A DNA stretch of 64,000 nt from Methanocella conradii HZ254 (GTDB lineage: Archaea; Halobacteriota; Methanocellia; Methanocellales; Methanocellaceae), in NCBI RefSeq assembly GCF_000251105.1, contig NC_017034.1, forward strand, positions 868,001 to 932,000, given 5' to 3'. Below the pieces are notes generated by a model. It searched no databases and was not told the origin of the DNA. It saw nothing but the letters and a program-made list of their open reading frames with translations. Below, in pieces: positions 8,810-17,445 of the stretch; position 1 is the first letter of the stretch, and every line of letters starts with the position of its first letter. The position numbers and the translations under genes were made by a program.

Positions 8810-8828
8810 AGCCGGCCCCAGCTTTTTT
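8794..8828 (+). terminator. Hairpin plus T-run after geranylgeranyl reductase
   Basis: Perfect 7-bp arms, ggccggc at 8794-8800 and gccggcc at 8811-8817, span the stop codon and are followed by a six-T run at 8823-8828. Confidence 0.7.
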
Positions 8829-8950
8829 ACCCCCCAATAGAAGAAAAATTTGGCATACTACCCCATAATACATTGAAAAACAGTTAATCTCGAAAATATA
8901 AAACAATTTCATCAAAAACTTTATTATCACTAAAGACAAAAATTCAAATC

Positions 8951-9316
8951 ATGAAATTAAATGATATAGTCGCATCAATGTCGGGGTACCTGTCGGAGCA
9001 GACCATAGTGGACTTTATCATGTATAGCAAGGCGTTCGATGATACGCGCTACTCGGTGCTCAAGACCAAGGCCATCGATAAGGTCTCCATCGCGTTGCTT
9101 GCGGCTGCGAAAAACGGCGAGCTTTTCTACGACGTCGTCCAGTGGGGAGAGGATACTGGAATAGCGTCCAAGGCCACGTTCTCGCGCCGAAAGGACTTTC
9201 TCGTGAACCTGAACGTCCTGTTCGAGGAGAGCGTCAAGACGCCGTTCGGAAGGCCCAAGATCAGGCTCAAGCTGAACGAGGCAAAGCTTAAGGAGTGCTT
9301 CGGCATACAGGCTTAA
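8951..9316 (+). CDS. Small probable DNA-binding protein, unknown
   Basis: 121 aa, mostly helical and basic. The middle region (VQWGEDTGIASKATFSRR, residues ~58-75) resembles a helix-turn-helix, followed by a strand pair (GRPKIRLKL) that could form a wing. It stands alone, with an AT-rich upstream region (ttatcactaaagacaaaaattc) and no ribosome binding site, suggesting a leaderless transcript. I infer a winged-helix transcription factor; no named family is recognised. Confidence 0.55.
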   Translation: MKLNDIVASMSGYLSEQTIVDFIMYSKAFDDTRYSVLKTKAIDKVSIALLAAAKNGELFYDVVQWGEDTGIASKATFSRRKDFLVNLNVLFEESVKTPFGRPKIRLKLNEAKLKECFGIQA

Positions 9317-9410
9317 AGGCCATTTTTGCATTAGTATAATATTTTAATTATTATAATATTGAATGTATCATCTTTAATGGATGGTTATACATAGAATCTT
9401 CTACTTCCAG

Positions 9411-9675
9411 AGGCTAAAGGGGGGCTTCGCTACGCTACGCCCCCCCTCGCGGACCCCCCATGTTTGATTGTCCTTCGGACAAGCTAATCTTCGGACAAGC
9501 TAATATAAGAGGAACCATAGGTTTAGCGATGTTAAATCCTAAAAAGTCTTATGACTAGCTAGCCTTTTTCGTCGAGAACCAATGGTCGGGCTTGTTGTTC
9601 GTTTGCCCCGAAGAGGCAAAACAAGCTTGGGGGTCCGCGAGGGGGGCGTAGCGAAGCGAAGCCCCCCTTTAGCCT
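9411..9675. repeat. Inverted-repeat element with GC-rich arms (MITE-like)
   Basis: Near-perfect inverted arms at 9411-9460 and 9629-9675. Both read aggctaaaggggggcttcg inward from their outer ends, and both continue into a shared cgcccccctcgcggaccccc block. The ~170-nt interior holds a perfect 16-bp tandem duplication (9473-9488 and 9489-9504) and a small hairpin (gtttgcc...ggcaaac) near 9601. No transposase is encoded. Similar GC-rich blocks recur at 20177-20210 and 20315-20350. Confidence 0.65.
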
Positions 9676-9689
9676 ATAGAAAAAGAAAA

Positions 9690-9755
9690 ATCATCTGCCC
9701 GACCATCATTTCTTTTTACAAAATCATCTGCCCGACCATCATTTCTTCTTACAAA
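9690..9755. repeat. Two tandem 33-bp repeats
   Basis: The unit begins atcatctgcccgaccatcat at 9690 and again at 9723, differing by one or two bases. It lies just outside the right arm of the inverted-repeat element. The rest of the 9317-9797 gap holds no gene I can support. Confidence 0.6.
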
Positions 9756-9797
9756 AACTTTTTCATCTCGACAACAACTAGTCAAAATATAGGCTAA

Positions 9798-10268
9798 TTA
9801 AGGCTGGAAGCGCTGTATGGCAGTACGGGGAGACCCGCCTCCTTCCAGGATTACTCCGCCCTTAACTGCCTTAAGAGTAATGCCGTCCATCTCTCCCTTG
9901 CCGCAAAGGACGTCCTGCTCGGGGTGGGTGCCGGGCACGATACATCCGCTCAAAACGATTCGGCTCCCCGCCGAGACGACAAGGGGAATGCGGCGGGTGG
10001 CCGGGTGGCCCTTCTTTAGCACGAGGAGCGGCACTCCGCCCTCCCTTACCAGGAACAGCATGCACCGGGCCATCCGCATGGCCCTCTCTCCCCCAGAGAA
10101 ACAGGATACCGCTATCAAGTCCTCCGGCTCTAGAAACTGGATAAGCTCCTCCTCATCCGTCTCGACGTAGGCCTGCCTCGCCTTGGCAGCCTTGACGATT
10201 CCCACGGTATTCCTGTCATCGTATAAGAATAAGACCTCGTCCTCGTGGAGCACGAACTCCGCGTTCAC
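9798..10268 (-). CDS. Conserved hypothetical protein downstream of fumarate hydratase
   Basis: 156 aa, GTG start overlapping the stop of the zinc-ribbon gene, so the two are translationally coupled. Alpha/beta composition with Cys residues near 55, 67, 108 and 121. No clear motif or membrane segment. It is the last gene of the fumA-fumB-zinc-ribbon operon. I do not recognise it. A role tied to the hydratase or to a Cys-bound metal would be guesswork. Confidence 0.7.
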   Translation of the reverse strand: MNAEFVLHEDEVLFLYDDRNTVGIVKAAKARQAYVETDEEELIQFLEPEDLIAVSCFSGGERAMRMARCMLFLVREGGVPLLVLKKGHPATRRIPLVVSAGSRIVLSGCIVPGTHPEQDVLCGKGEMDGITLKAVKGGVILEGGGSPRTAIQRFQP

Positions 10269-10420
10269 TCGATCAGCTCAACGTCCTCGGAGCCGCATGA
10301 CGGGCATACCGGCTTCTTGCCCGCGCCCTTAAACTTGCTATCGCAGTCCTTACACTTATATCGCTTAAACTTTATCTCGCTCAGCTCAATGTCCGCTGGC
10401 ATGCCTCCGGTGGTGCACAT
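10265..10420 (-). CDS. Small zinc-ribbon protein
   Basis: 51 aa. Two CXXC knuckles (YKCKDCDSKF and PVCPSCGSEDVE) spaced about 17 residues apart form a rubredoxin-like zinc ribbon. The ATG is preceded by GGTGAG at 8 nt, a strong ribosome binding site. It sits 23 nt downstream of fumB and overlaps the next gene by 4 nt, so it is part of the fum operon. Function unknown. Confidence 0.8.
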   Translation of the reverse strand: MCTTGGMPADIELSEIKFKRYKCKDCDSKFKGAGKKPVCPSCGSEDVELIE

Positions 10421-10443
10421 GAGTAGCTCACCTCGATACTAGT

Positions 10444-11025
10444 TTAGAGGTGCATGCTCTTAATGTTTTCCGCCACCCTGCGCCTCACGTTTTCATATAA
10501 ATCTTCCATATGGGAGTCCATGGCCACCGTGAGCGGCCCGAAATCCTCCACTTCCAGGAGCCACACCGCCTCCGACATCCCAAGGTCTTCCCATACGAGG
10601 CCCAGCACCTTTTTTACCATGCGCGCCCCCATAACTGCCGTGCCGCCCGTCATCGACAGGTATGCTGCGCCGTAGTCGTGGAGCGCCTTTAATACCGTGT
10701 TGTCCATGCCCCCCTTGCCCACAATTACCGCCACCCCGTGCTCGATTACAGCAGGCTCCAGGGAGCTCATCCTCGCGCTGGTGGTAGGTCCGATGGCCAC
10801 TATCTTCCACTCATTCCCCTCCTTTTTAACGATGGGTGCCCCGTGGAATATGACTGCGCCCTCCAGCTTAAATGGCAACTCTTTCTGGCCCTTAAAATAC
10901 TCTGCCATGCGCATATGCGCCTTGTCACGAGCGACGATGAAAACGCCAGTAATATAGACCACGTCGCCCGCCCGGAGTGAAGCTACCGCTTCTTTTGAAA
11001 GTGGGGTGGATAAATGATATTCCAC
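10444..11025 (-). CDS. fumB: Fumarate hydratase class I, beta subunit
   Basis: 193 aa, matching the C-terminal domain of class I Fe-S hydratases of the fumarate/tartrate family. It starts at GTG directly after the fumA TGA. Family stretches include GDVVYITGVFIVARDKAH near residue 20, IGPTTSARMS near 78, the GKGGM motif near 103 and LSMTGGTAV near 125. With the alpha subunit it interconverts fumarate and malate in the partial TCA pathway of methanogens. Confidence 0.92.
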   Translation of the reverse strand: MEYHLSTPLSKEAVASLRAGDVVYITGVFIVARDKAHMRMAEYFKGQKELPFKLEGAVIFHGAPIVKKEGNEWKIVAIGPTTSARMSSLEPAVIEHGVAVIVGKGGMDNTVLKALHDYGAAYLSMTGGTAVMGARMVKKVLGLVWEDLGMSEAVWLLEVEDFGPLTVAMDSHMEDLYENVRRRVAENIKSMHL

Positions 11026-11898
11026 TCACTCGCCCCCTATCTCGACGCTGCCGTCCCTATAAATGCGGGCCCTGGCCCTGCGCGCTGCATAGCACTGGAA
11101 GTTGACGGCCACGGGAAGGCTCGCCGTATGGCAGCACGCATACTCTACGTGGACGGCGAGCGCCGTCGTGTCGCCGCCCAGCCCCATGGGGCCGATACCT
11201 GTGGCGTTAATGGCGTGGAGCATCTCCATCTCCAGCCTTGCAATCGAAGAATCAGGGCTATGCGAGCCTACAGGCCTTAACAGCGCCTTTTTCGCCAGCG
11301 CCATGCACTCGTCCGCCGTGCCTCCAATTCCCACTCCAAGTATGATCGGAGGACAAGGCCTCCCCCCGGCATTCACCACTGTGTCCAGCACGAACCTCTT
11401 TATCCCGCCTATCCCTGACGAAGGGTTAAGCATCGCAAGCGCGCTCATGTTCTCCGAGCCGCCGCCTTTTGGCATAACGATCAACTCAATATAATCGGAA
11501 GGCTCATATGAATAGCATATATAAGGCATGCCCTTTCCCGTGTTATCGCCCGTATTCTCTCTGGTGAGTGGGTGGACCACGTTCTTCCTTAAGGGAATAT
11601 CCTCGGTCGCCCTGCGCACGCCCCTCGCCACCGCCTCCTCGAAGCCCGGGAAGGTAAAGCCCATCCTCGCGAAAAAGACCGGCAGCCCCGTGTCCTGGCA
11701 CATAGGCAACATGCACGCCCTCGCCTCCCTGACGTTCTCTAAAATCCTGCTTAGCTCCCTTTTTGCCGTCGGGTTTCTTTCTATAAGCAGCGATGCCTCA
11801 AGCGCAGCGAGCACGTCCCCGGGCAGCGTGGCCACGGCACGCCTTAACAGCGCTATCACCGTCTCCTCAATGAGCTTATCCTCCATATTTGCTGACAT
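11026..11898 (-). CDS. fumA: Fumarate hydratase class I, alpha subunit
   Basis: 290 aa. Cys ligands for the labile [4Fe-4S] cluster can be seen in CMLPMCQDTGLPVFF near residue 60, GRPCPPIILGVGIGG near 180 and the downstream GTADECMALAKKALLRP. It is the first gene of a four-gene operon with fumB, a zinc ribbon and a hypothetical protein. It is divergent from the AI-2E-type permease. An alternative internal Met lies four residues in. Confidence 0.93.
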   Translation of the reverse strand: MSANMEDKLIEETVIALLRRAVATLPGDVLAALEASLLIERNPTAKRELSRILENVREARACMLPMCQDTGLPVFFARMGFTFPGFEEAVARGVRRATEDIPLRKNVVHPLTRENTGDNTGKGMPYICYSYEPSDYIELIVMPKGGGSENMSALAMLNPSSGIGGIKRFVLDTVVNAGGRPCPPIILGVGIGGTADECMALAKKALLRPVGSHSPDSSIARLEMEMLHAINATGIGPMGLGGDTTALAVHVEYACCHTASLPVAVNFQCYAARRARARIYRDGSVEIGGE

Positions 11899-11966
11899 AA
11901 TGCGAGTAACTATAAAAATCCTTCCAGGAATAAGTAAAAATAAAACTTTAATTAAAAGGGAATACG

Positions 11967-13013
11967 ATGAGCTTAGAAAGCAGGTTCGAGGACATCTACA
12001 AAAACCGCTTCATGCTGGCGGCTATATTATTAATTGTAGCCGTATCGCTAGCAGCCATATACTACATAATGCCGCTAGCGGACGGGATAATCTTCGGGGT
12101 CTTCTTTTTCTTCGTCACCCGCCCCATAAAGGAATACCTCGATAAATACACCAAATTTTCGCCTTACATCGCCACTTTTTGCATACTGATTCCACTCATA
12201 GCCATCATCATTTACGGCATCATAGCGGTCGCAACAGAAGTACGATGGGCAGCAGGCCACGGCGCCGAGCTTACCGCCATATTAGACCAAACAGAGGAAA
12301 GGCTGGGGCTTCCTTTCGACCTCAATGAAGCCGTTAGCGAGGCGCTGAAAAACCTGTACGACTACTCGATCACGCTTTTAAAGTCCCTGCCGATCAGGAG
12401 CACGGTATCCAGCGCCGTATCGCTGGCCATGAACGCCTTAATATCGCTCTTCGTATGCTTTTACCTTCTCAAGGACGGGAGAGGCTTCGTACGCAGCCTC
12501 AAAGAGCTAACCCCCGACAGCCAGCGCCCTGTGCTTGACGCATTTCTAGCCGAGGCAGACTGCATACTGTCCGGCATATTCACGGGCACGTTCTACACGG
12601 CGCTATTCGTGGCCGCCGGCTCTCTCATCATCTTTACCGCCTTCAACATACCTTACAAGGCGCTATTCACGGCTTTTGTATTCATCGCGGCCATGGTCCC
12701 AATCCTCTCCGGCATGATGGTATTTCTACCGCTTACCCTTTACGTCTACCTCTATAGAAGCCCGCTCATTGCAGCCTTATTTCTTGGCACTGCGGTCGTC
12801 TTTGTGTACCTGCCGCCAGACTTCATAATCCGCCCATATCTTATAAATAGGGCGTCCAACCTACACCCCCTTTTGACCATACTGGCATTCATAGGAGGCG
12901 GGGTCGCGGCGGGCCTGTCGGGCTTTTTCGCCGCCCCGATGGCAGTAGGCCTCGTCACCGCCGCCTACAGGACGTACAAGAAGAAGGTCAAGGGCGATGA
13001 AAGTCTACATTGA
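11967..13013 (+). CDS. AI-2E family transporter (permease)
   Basis: 348 aa integral membrane protein with about seven or eight hydrophobic helices. It has the AI-2E/PerM layout: N-terminal helices, a soluble segment (~90-140), then a C-terminal bundle ending GVAAGLSGFFAAPMAVGL. Family members export small molecules or act as Na+/H+ antiporters; the substrate here is unknown. The last 17 nt overlap the methylthiotransferase gene. Confidence 0.85.
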   Translation: MSLESRFEDIYKNRFMLAAILLIVAVSLAAIYYIMPLADGIIFGVFFFFVTRPIKEYLDKYTKFSPYIATFCILIPLIAIIIYGIIAVATEVRWAAGHGAELTAILDQTEERLGLPFDLNEAVSEALKNLYDYSITLLKSLPIRSTVSSAVSLAMNALISLFVCFYLLKDGRGFVRSLKELTPDSQRPVLDAFLAEADCILSGIFTGTFYTALFVAAGSLIIFTAFNIPYKALFTAFVFIAAMVPILSGMMVFLPLTLYVYLYRSPLIAALFLGTAVVFVYLPPDFIIRPYLINRASNLHPLLTILAFIGGGVAAGLSGFFAAPMAVGLVTAAYRTYKKKVKGDESLH

Positions 13014-14220
13014 GACATACGGCTGCACGGCTAACATGGGCGACTCGCATCGCATGCGTAGCTCCATCCAGGCAGCGGGATGCTGCGTGGCAGAAAGGCC
13101 CGATGAGGCCGACGTCATCATTATTAATACTTGCGCTGTAACCGAGCCGACTTCGAGGGGCATGCTGAAGGCGATTAAAAAATACGAAGATAAGAGGGTC
13201 ATAGTGGCGGGCTGCATGGCGGCGGCGCAGCCATACCTGCTCGAAGGGCTGGGCGGGAACGTCGAATGTGCCGGGGCGCCTGGCGCCGAAGCTGCCATGA
13301 AGCTGCTGGGAATACGGCCCGTCCATGGAAAGCCCCTGCTCAAGGGCAAGACCGCCATCATCTCCATCGCCGAAGGCTGCGTGGGGAAGTGCACATATTG
13401 CATCGTCAGGCTGGCCCGTGGCACTCTACGCAGCGCTCCGCCCGCCTCTATAAAGAAGTCCGTTAAAGATGCCCTGGAAATGGGCGCAAAGGAAATCTTT
13501 CTCACCGCCCAGGATACCGGCGCCTACGGCATAGATATTGGCATAAGGCTCCCGAAGCTCATGCACGATATGCTCGGCATCGAGGGCGACTACAGGGTGA
13601 GGCTGGGCATGATGAACCCTTTCTCTATCGCCGACATTTTAGACGACGTTATACGCATATTCCAGGACCCCCATGTATATAAGTTCGCCCACATCCCTAT
13701 ACAATCCGGGTCAGACAGGATATTGAGGCTGATGGGGAGGCCCTACACCGAATCCCAGTATAGCGACATGGTGAGAAGGCTGAGGGAATGCATTCCAGAC
13801 ATCACGCTTTCCACAGATTATATAGTCGGCTTCCCTGAGGAGACCGATGGCGACTTTGAGATGACGATGGAAGACCTTCGGGCCAATAAGCCCCTCAAGG
13901 TGAACATAACGCGCTTTTCGCCAAGGCCGGGCACCGTGGCGGCGAAAATGGACGACCTCCCCATGGCAATAAAGAAAGAGCGCTCCAGGGCGCTCACCCG
14001 GCTTCACCATGAAATCACCTCTGCGTATATGCGCAGCTCTATAGGGCGGCGGCTTAGCGTGCTCGTTACCGAGGAGGGCAAGCCAGGGTCCTCAGTGGCG
14101 AGGGATGACTCGTATCACATGGTAGTGATCCCGGCAGCTCTCCCTCCGGGCGCCCGCCTTGACGTGAAAATATGCGGCGCGAGCACCACTTACATGATAG
14201 GAAAACCAATTGAAATATAA
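12997..14220 (+). CDS. tRNA methylthiotransferase, MiaB/MtaB-like (t6A37 type)
   Basis: 407 aa radical SAM enzyme that inserts sulfur into N6-threonylcarbamoyladenosine 37 of tRNA. The N-terminal UPF0004 domain has the three cluster-binding Cys (YGCTANMGDS; INTCAVTEPT; VAGCMAAAQP). The radical SAM motif CVGKCTYC lies near residues 127-134, and the C terminus looks like a short TRAM domain. Archaeal members belong to the CDKAL1-like clade. It ends about 700 nt before mcrB, separated by the AT-rich leader. Confidence 0.92.
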   Translation: MKVYIETYGCTANMGDSHRMRSSIQAAGCCVAERPDEADVIIINTCAVTEPTSRGMLKAIKKYEDKRVIVAGCMAAAQPYLLEGLGGNVECAGAPGAEAAMKLLGIRPVHGKPLLKGKTAIISIAEGCVGKCTYCIVRLARGTLRSAPPASIKKSVKDALEMGAKEIFLTAQDTGAYGIDIGIRLPKLMHDMLGIEGDYRVRLGMMNPFSIADILDDVIRIFQDPHVYKFAHIPIQSGSDRILRLMGRPYTESQYSDMVRRLRECIPDITLSTDYIVGFPEETDGDFEMTMEDLRANKPLKVNITRFSPRPGTVAAKMDDLPMAIKKERSRALTRLHHEITSAYMRSSIGRRLSVLVTEEGKPGSSVARDDSYHMVVIPAALPPGARLDVKICGASTTYMIGKPIEI

Positions 14221-14929
14221 AAATTATAATAATTAATAATCCAAATTTATATATCATGCTCCCGTTTATCAGCATAATAAGGCTATAAGTCCACAATTAT
14301 ATGGATAAATATTTACATTTGTGTACAATGCCCCATAATCAGGCCTGACATAAAAATATGCAGTTTATGAGGCATATCTAGCCATATGTGGTTAAAATGA
14401 ACGATTTAAATATTTAATATGGCTAGTTTTTTGTAGTATCTTGATTAAAGTATATTATTTGATTGTTTTTACAAAAATCGCCAATACGGTCAAGGTAATC
14501 TATAAATAGTTTAAAAGCATACATTAAACATTTAAAAGGAAAAATATTGAATATTAACATTAATATATGATAACTAATAAGAAAATAAAACTTATTTTTA
14601 GTTTTTTGTAATAAAACAATTTTAAACATTTTACGATAAAATATTGTTTTTGATGACCTTTATTTAAATATATTAAAAATAATTATAAAATTATGTAAAA
14701 ATATTTAGTCGCGTAAACATAAAGTTAATATGCCAGAAATGCATAATATTCAGGTGTCGAATGGTCTATCTATGGGTATGGATAAATATAGAAAACCATG
14801 CCAATAACCTTTTAAGATCGCCTGCAGAGGCGGTCATAATCGGCACCTCTAGAGTGCAAAGCACGGCTTGTGCGCTGCACAAAGAGACCATTCGGACCAT
14901 TTATGAACAATCCCACGGGAGGAGGGAAA
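14221..14929 (+). promoter_or_regulatory. Long AT-rich upstream region and structured leader of the mcr operon
   Basis: No convincing gene lies in these 709 nt. The first ~540 nt are extremely AT-rich. A TATA box (ataaatata, 14782-14790) predicts transcription start near 14811, giving a ~120-nt leader. The leader contains an 8-bp hairpin (gatcgcct 14816-14823 with aggcggtc 14828-14835) and a second stem-loop (gcac 14861-14864 with gtgc 14870-14873, inside gtgca 14854 / tgcac 14876). A strong GGGAGGAGGG ribosome binding site precedes the ATG. Confidence 0.6.
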
Positions 14930-16261
14930 ATGCCTAAGTTCAAAGACAAAATAGACCTATACGACGATAAGGGAAAACTTTTAGAAAAGGATGTACCCCT
15001 TGAGGCAGTCAGCCCGGTCGTCAACCCGGCGATCAGAAAGATCGTCAACCTGACCAAGAGGTCCGTGGCTGTAAACCTCGAAGGCATCGAAACTGCCCTT
15101 AAGACCGGCAAGGTCGGCGGCAAGGGCAGGCAGATCCTCGGCATGAGCCTTGACCTGCCAATCGTCAAGGATGCTGAAAAGATCGCCAAGAAGGTCGACG
15201 AGACCATCAGGGTCAGCAAGAACGACGACACGGAGGTCAAGGTCGTAGGTGGCGGAAAGTACCTGCTAGTCAAGGCCCCCACGCAGAGGGTCGAGGCCGG
15301 CGCTGAGTTCGTCGCCAGCTTAAGCTGCACCGCATCGGCAGTCACTGAAACTATCCTTGACATGTACAAGGTTGACATGTTCGACGCGCCGTTCGTCAAG
15401 TCGGCGGTCTGGGGCACCTACCCGCAGACGATGGACCTCGTCGGCGGCAACGTCAAGATGATCCTCGAGATCCCACAGAAGGACGAAGGCGTGGGCTATG
15501 CGTTAAGGAACATCCTGACCAACCACTGCGTCGTCATCGCCAGGAGAAACACCATGAATGTCGCTGCCCTGTCCAGCATATTCGAACAGGCCGGCATCTG
15601 GGAGATGGGCGACGCCGTCGGACCCTGGGAGAGATACCAGCTGCTCGGCTTCGCGTACCAGGGCCTCAACGCGAACAACCTGCTCTATAACACTGTCAAG
15701 GAGAACGGCAAGAACGGCACCATAGGCTCTGTTGTTGCCACCATCGTTGGCAAGGCTATAGAGGACAAGGTCATTAAAGTAGAGAAGACACTTCCGTCTG
15801 GCTACAAGCTATACACCACGGACGACATTGCGCTGTGGAACGCCTACACCGCGGTAGCGACTATGGCTGCGACCATGGTGAACTGCGGTGCGTTAAGAGG
15901 CGCACAGGCGGTCTCGTCCACGCTGCTATACGTAAACGACCTCATCGAGAGGGAGACCGGCTTGCCGGGCTGCGACTTCGGTAAGGTCGAGGGTACTGCC
16001 GTCGGCTTCTCGTTCTTCAGCCACTCGATCTACGGTGGCGGCGGGCCGGGCGTGTTTAACGGCAACCACGTCGTGACCAGGCACAGCAAGGGCTTCGCCA
16101 TTCCATGTGTGTCGGCGGCCTGCTCGCTTGATGCTGGCACCCAGATGTTCACCCCCGAGGCGACTTCTGGCATAATCAGCGTATTCGGTGAGATCCCCGA
16201 GTTCAGGGAGCCGCTCATACACGTTGCGAAGGGAGCCGCGGAGGTAAAGGGTAAGGTATAA
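14930..16261 (+). CDS. mcrB: Methyl-coenzyme M reductase I, beta subunit
   Basis: 443 aa from the ATG that follows GGGAGGAGGG. The frame is open further upstream to 14870, but that part covers the leader hairpins and is unlike McrB. The beta subunit helps form the F430 pocket and the substrate channel. Family stretches include the N-terminal MPKFKDKIDLYDDKGK, VNCGALRGAQAVSSTLLY and the near-C-terminal FSHSIYGGGGPGVFNGNH, which binds coenzyme B. First gene of mcrBDCGA. Cytoplasmic. Confidence 0.97.
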   Translation: MPKFKDKIDLYDDKGKLLEKDVPLEAVSPVVNPAIRKIVNLTKRSVAVNLEGIETALKTGKVGGKGRQILGMSLDLPIVKDAEKIAKKVDETIRVSKNDDTEVKVVGGGKYLLVKAPTQRVEAGAEFVASLSCTASAVTETILDMYKVDMFDAPFVKSAVWGTYPQTMDLVGGNVKMILEIPQKDEGVGYALRNILTNHCVVIARRNTMNVAALSSIFEQAGIWEMGDAVGPWERYQLLGFAYQGLNANNLLYNTVKENGKNGTIGSVVATIVGKAIEDKVIKVEKTLPSGYKLYTTDDIALWNAYTAVATMAATMVNCGALRGAQAVSSTLLYVNDLIERETGLPGCDFGKVEGTAVGFSFFSHSIYGGGGPGVFNGNHVVTRHSKGFAIPCVSAACSLDAGTQMFTPEATSGIISVFGEIPEFREPLIHVAKGAAEVKGKV

Positions 16262-16289
16262 GAAAGCTAAAAAATGCGGAGTTTGAAAA

Positions 16290-16787
16290 ATGGTATCGCC
16301 AGTCACAGGGAAAAGGAGGCTGTTACAGCTTGAAATTTTCCCGGATAGGCTGCTCAATTTCGAGACTGCCCAGAAGCTGCTTGATGAACTCAACAGGATA
16401 AGCGGCATCACCAGGATGGTGGTATATGGCCCGAGGCTGCCTGAGGAAAACCCAGAGGATCTGCTTCAGGGCAAATTCGGCGTCCGTGAGAAGAAGTACC
16501 TCGACATCATGGGCGAAAAGATCGAGCTCACCACCCAGGTTGGAAGGGTATGGATCGAGATTGAGGACATCAGTGTGAAGGATAAGATTCAAAAGGCTTG
16601 TGAAAAGGTGTTGCCCTTCCCCTTCGACATAAACGAGGGGTTATACCTTAGAACAAAAAAGACCATAACGGACTACGTCCGGAAGGGCGGTAACGTCGAT
16701 GACATAAGCCTGGGGCTGTTCGACCCTAAGTCCAAAGGCTATAGGTGCTGCGGCGAGGGGACGGACAAGAAATACGATAAATCATAA
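16290..16787 (+). CDS. mcrD: Methyl-coenzyme M reductase operon protein D
   Basis: 165 aa, the expected McrD length and position between mcrB and mcrC. It starts at an ATG 28 nt after mcrB with a short Lys-rich N terminus, followed by LQLEIFPDRLLNFETAQKLL, a family stretch. McrD is not part of the mature enzyme and is thought to be an assembly factor for apo-Mcr. The C terminus carries a CC pair (YRCCGEG) near residue 153, a feature to note if it handles metal or a cofactor. Confidence 0.95.
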   Translation: MVSPVTGKRRLLQLEIFPDRLLNFETAQKLLDELNRISGITRMVVYGPRLPEENPEDLLQGKFGVREKKYLDIMGEKIELTTQVGRVWIEIEDISVKDKIQKACEKVLPFPFDINEGLYLRTKKTITDYVRKGGNVDDISLGLFDPKSKGYRCCGEGTDKKYDKS

Positions 16788-16808
16788 AAAAACGTGAGAT
16801 GATGGACA

Positions 16809-17429
16809 ATGCCAATTGACCGAGAGACGCAGGTTGTGGATTGCAGAGAAAGCATGGGGCTGGATAAGGGCGGAGGCCTCGCCCAGAGGGGCACTCTGTC
16901 CGAGACGGGCAGGCCCGATGTTATCGCCATAGCGATGACTCCCGGTAACAGGCACATAACCAAGCCCGTATGCGAGATCACCCATGGTCTGCGAAGGGAG
17001 GGCATCCAGGTCAGCGTGCTGGTCCTTTACTCCGGAGGTGGCGTCCCGTCGGATGCGAAGGATGCGGCCATTGGCAGGGGCCCGAAGTTCGGCATGACCG
17101 AGAAGGAGATCGAGCAGATCAACCGCCACAAGCTGGCATTGATACATCTGGGTAACGTCAAGTCTCACGTCATATACAAGGCCAGGGATATCCTAAGATT
17201 CGTGAGCATCCCGGCTATTATCGTATGCCAGGCCCCCGTCGACTTCGAGGACTTCGCCAGGATAGGCGTCAAGACCCGTGTCGTGAATCCTGAGCCTGAT
17301 AAGGTCGAGACGCAGGGAACAATCGTCGAGATCGTGACTGGAATCACTCGTGGCCAGACTTGCCCAAGGGCAAAGCTGAACGAGATAGTAAAGGATATCA
17401 TTCGAATCAACCCGCAAAAGCTACCTTAA
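16809..17429 (+). CDS. mcrC: Methyl-coenzyme M reductase I operon protein C
   Basis: 206 aa. McrC is a component of the ATP-dependent activation complex (A3a) that reduces Ni in F430. Recognisable parts are the N-terminal REtqvVDCRESMGLDKGGG stretch, MTPGNRHITKPVCEITHGLR near 46-65, and SGGGVPSDAKD near 77. Conserved Cys residues (VDCRES, PVCEIT, GQTCPRAK) could bind an Fe-S cluster. Its operon position between mcrD and mcrG is canonical. Confidence 0.95.
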   Translation: MPIDRETQVVDCRESMGLDKGGGLAQRGTLSETGRPDVIAIAMTPGNRHITKPVCEITHGLRREGIQVSVLVLYSGGGVPSDAKDAAIGRGPKFGMTEKEIEQINRHKLALIHLGNVKSHVIYKARDILRFVSIPAIIVCQAPVDFEDFARIGVKTRVVNPEPDKVETQGTIVEIVTGITRGQTCPRAKLNEIVKDIIRINPQKLP

Positions 17430-17445
17430 TTAGGAGTTGAAAAAT

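Noticed and set aside
9582..9797. 71-codon plus-strand frame in the inverted-repeat element
   Set aside because: Translation of repeat arms and of the 33-bp repeats; low-complexity product.
14423..14629. 68-codon minus-strand frame upstream of mcr
   Set aside because: Very AT-rich with Phe/Ile/Lys bias unlike all neighbours; chance frame.
14870..14929. N-terminal extension of mcrB (frame open from 14870)
   Set aside because: It covers the leader hairpins, has no ribosome binding site and is unlike McrB N termini; the ATG at 14930 has a strong GGGAGGAGGG site.
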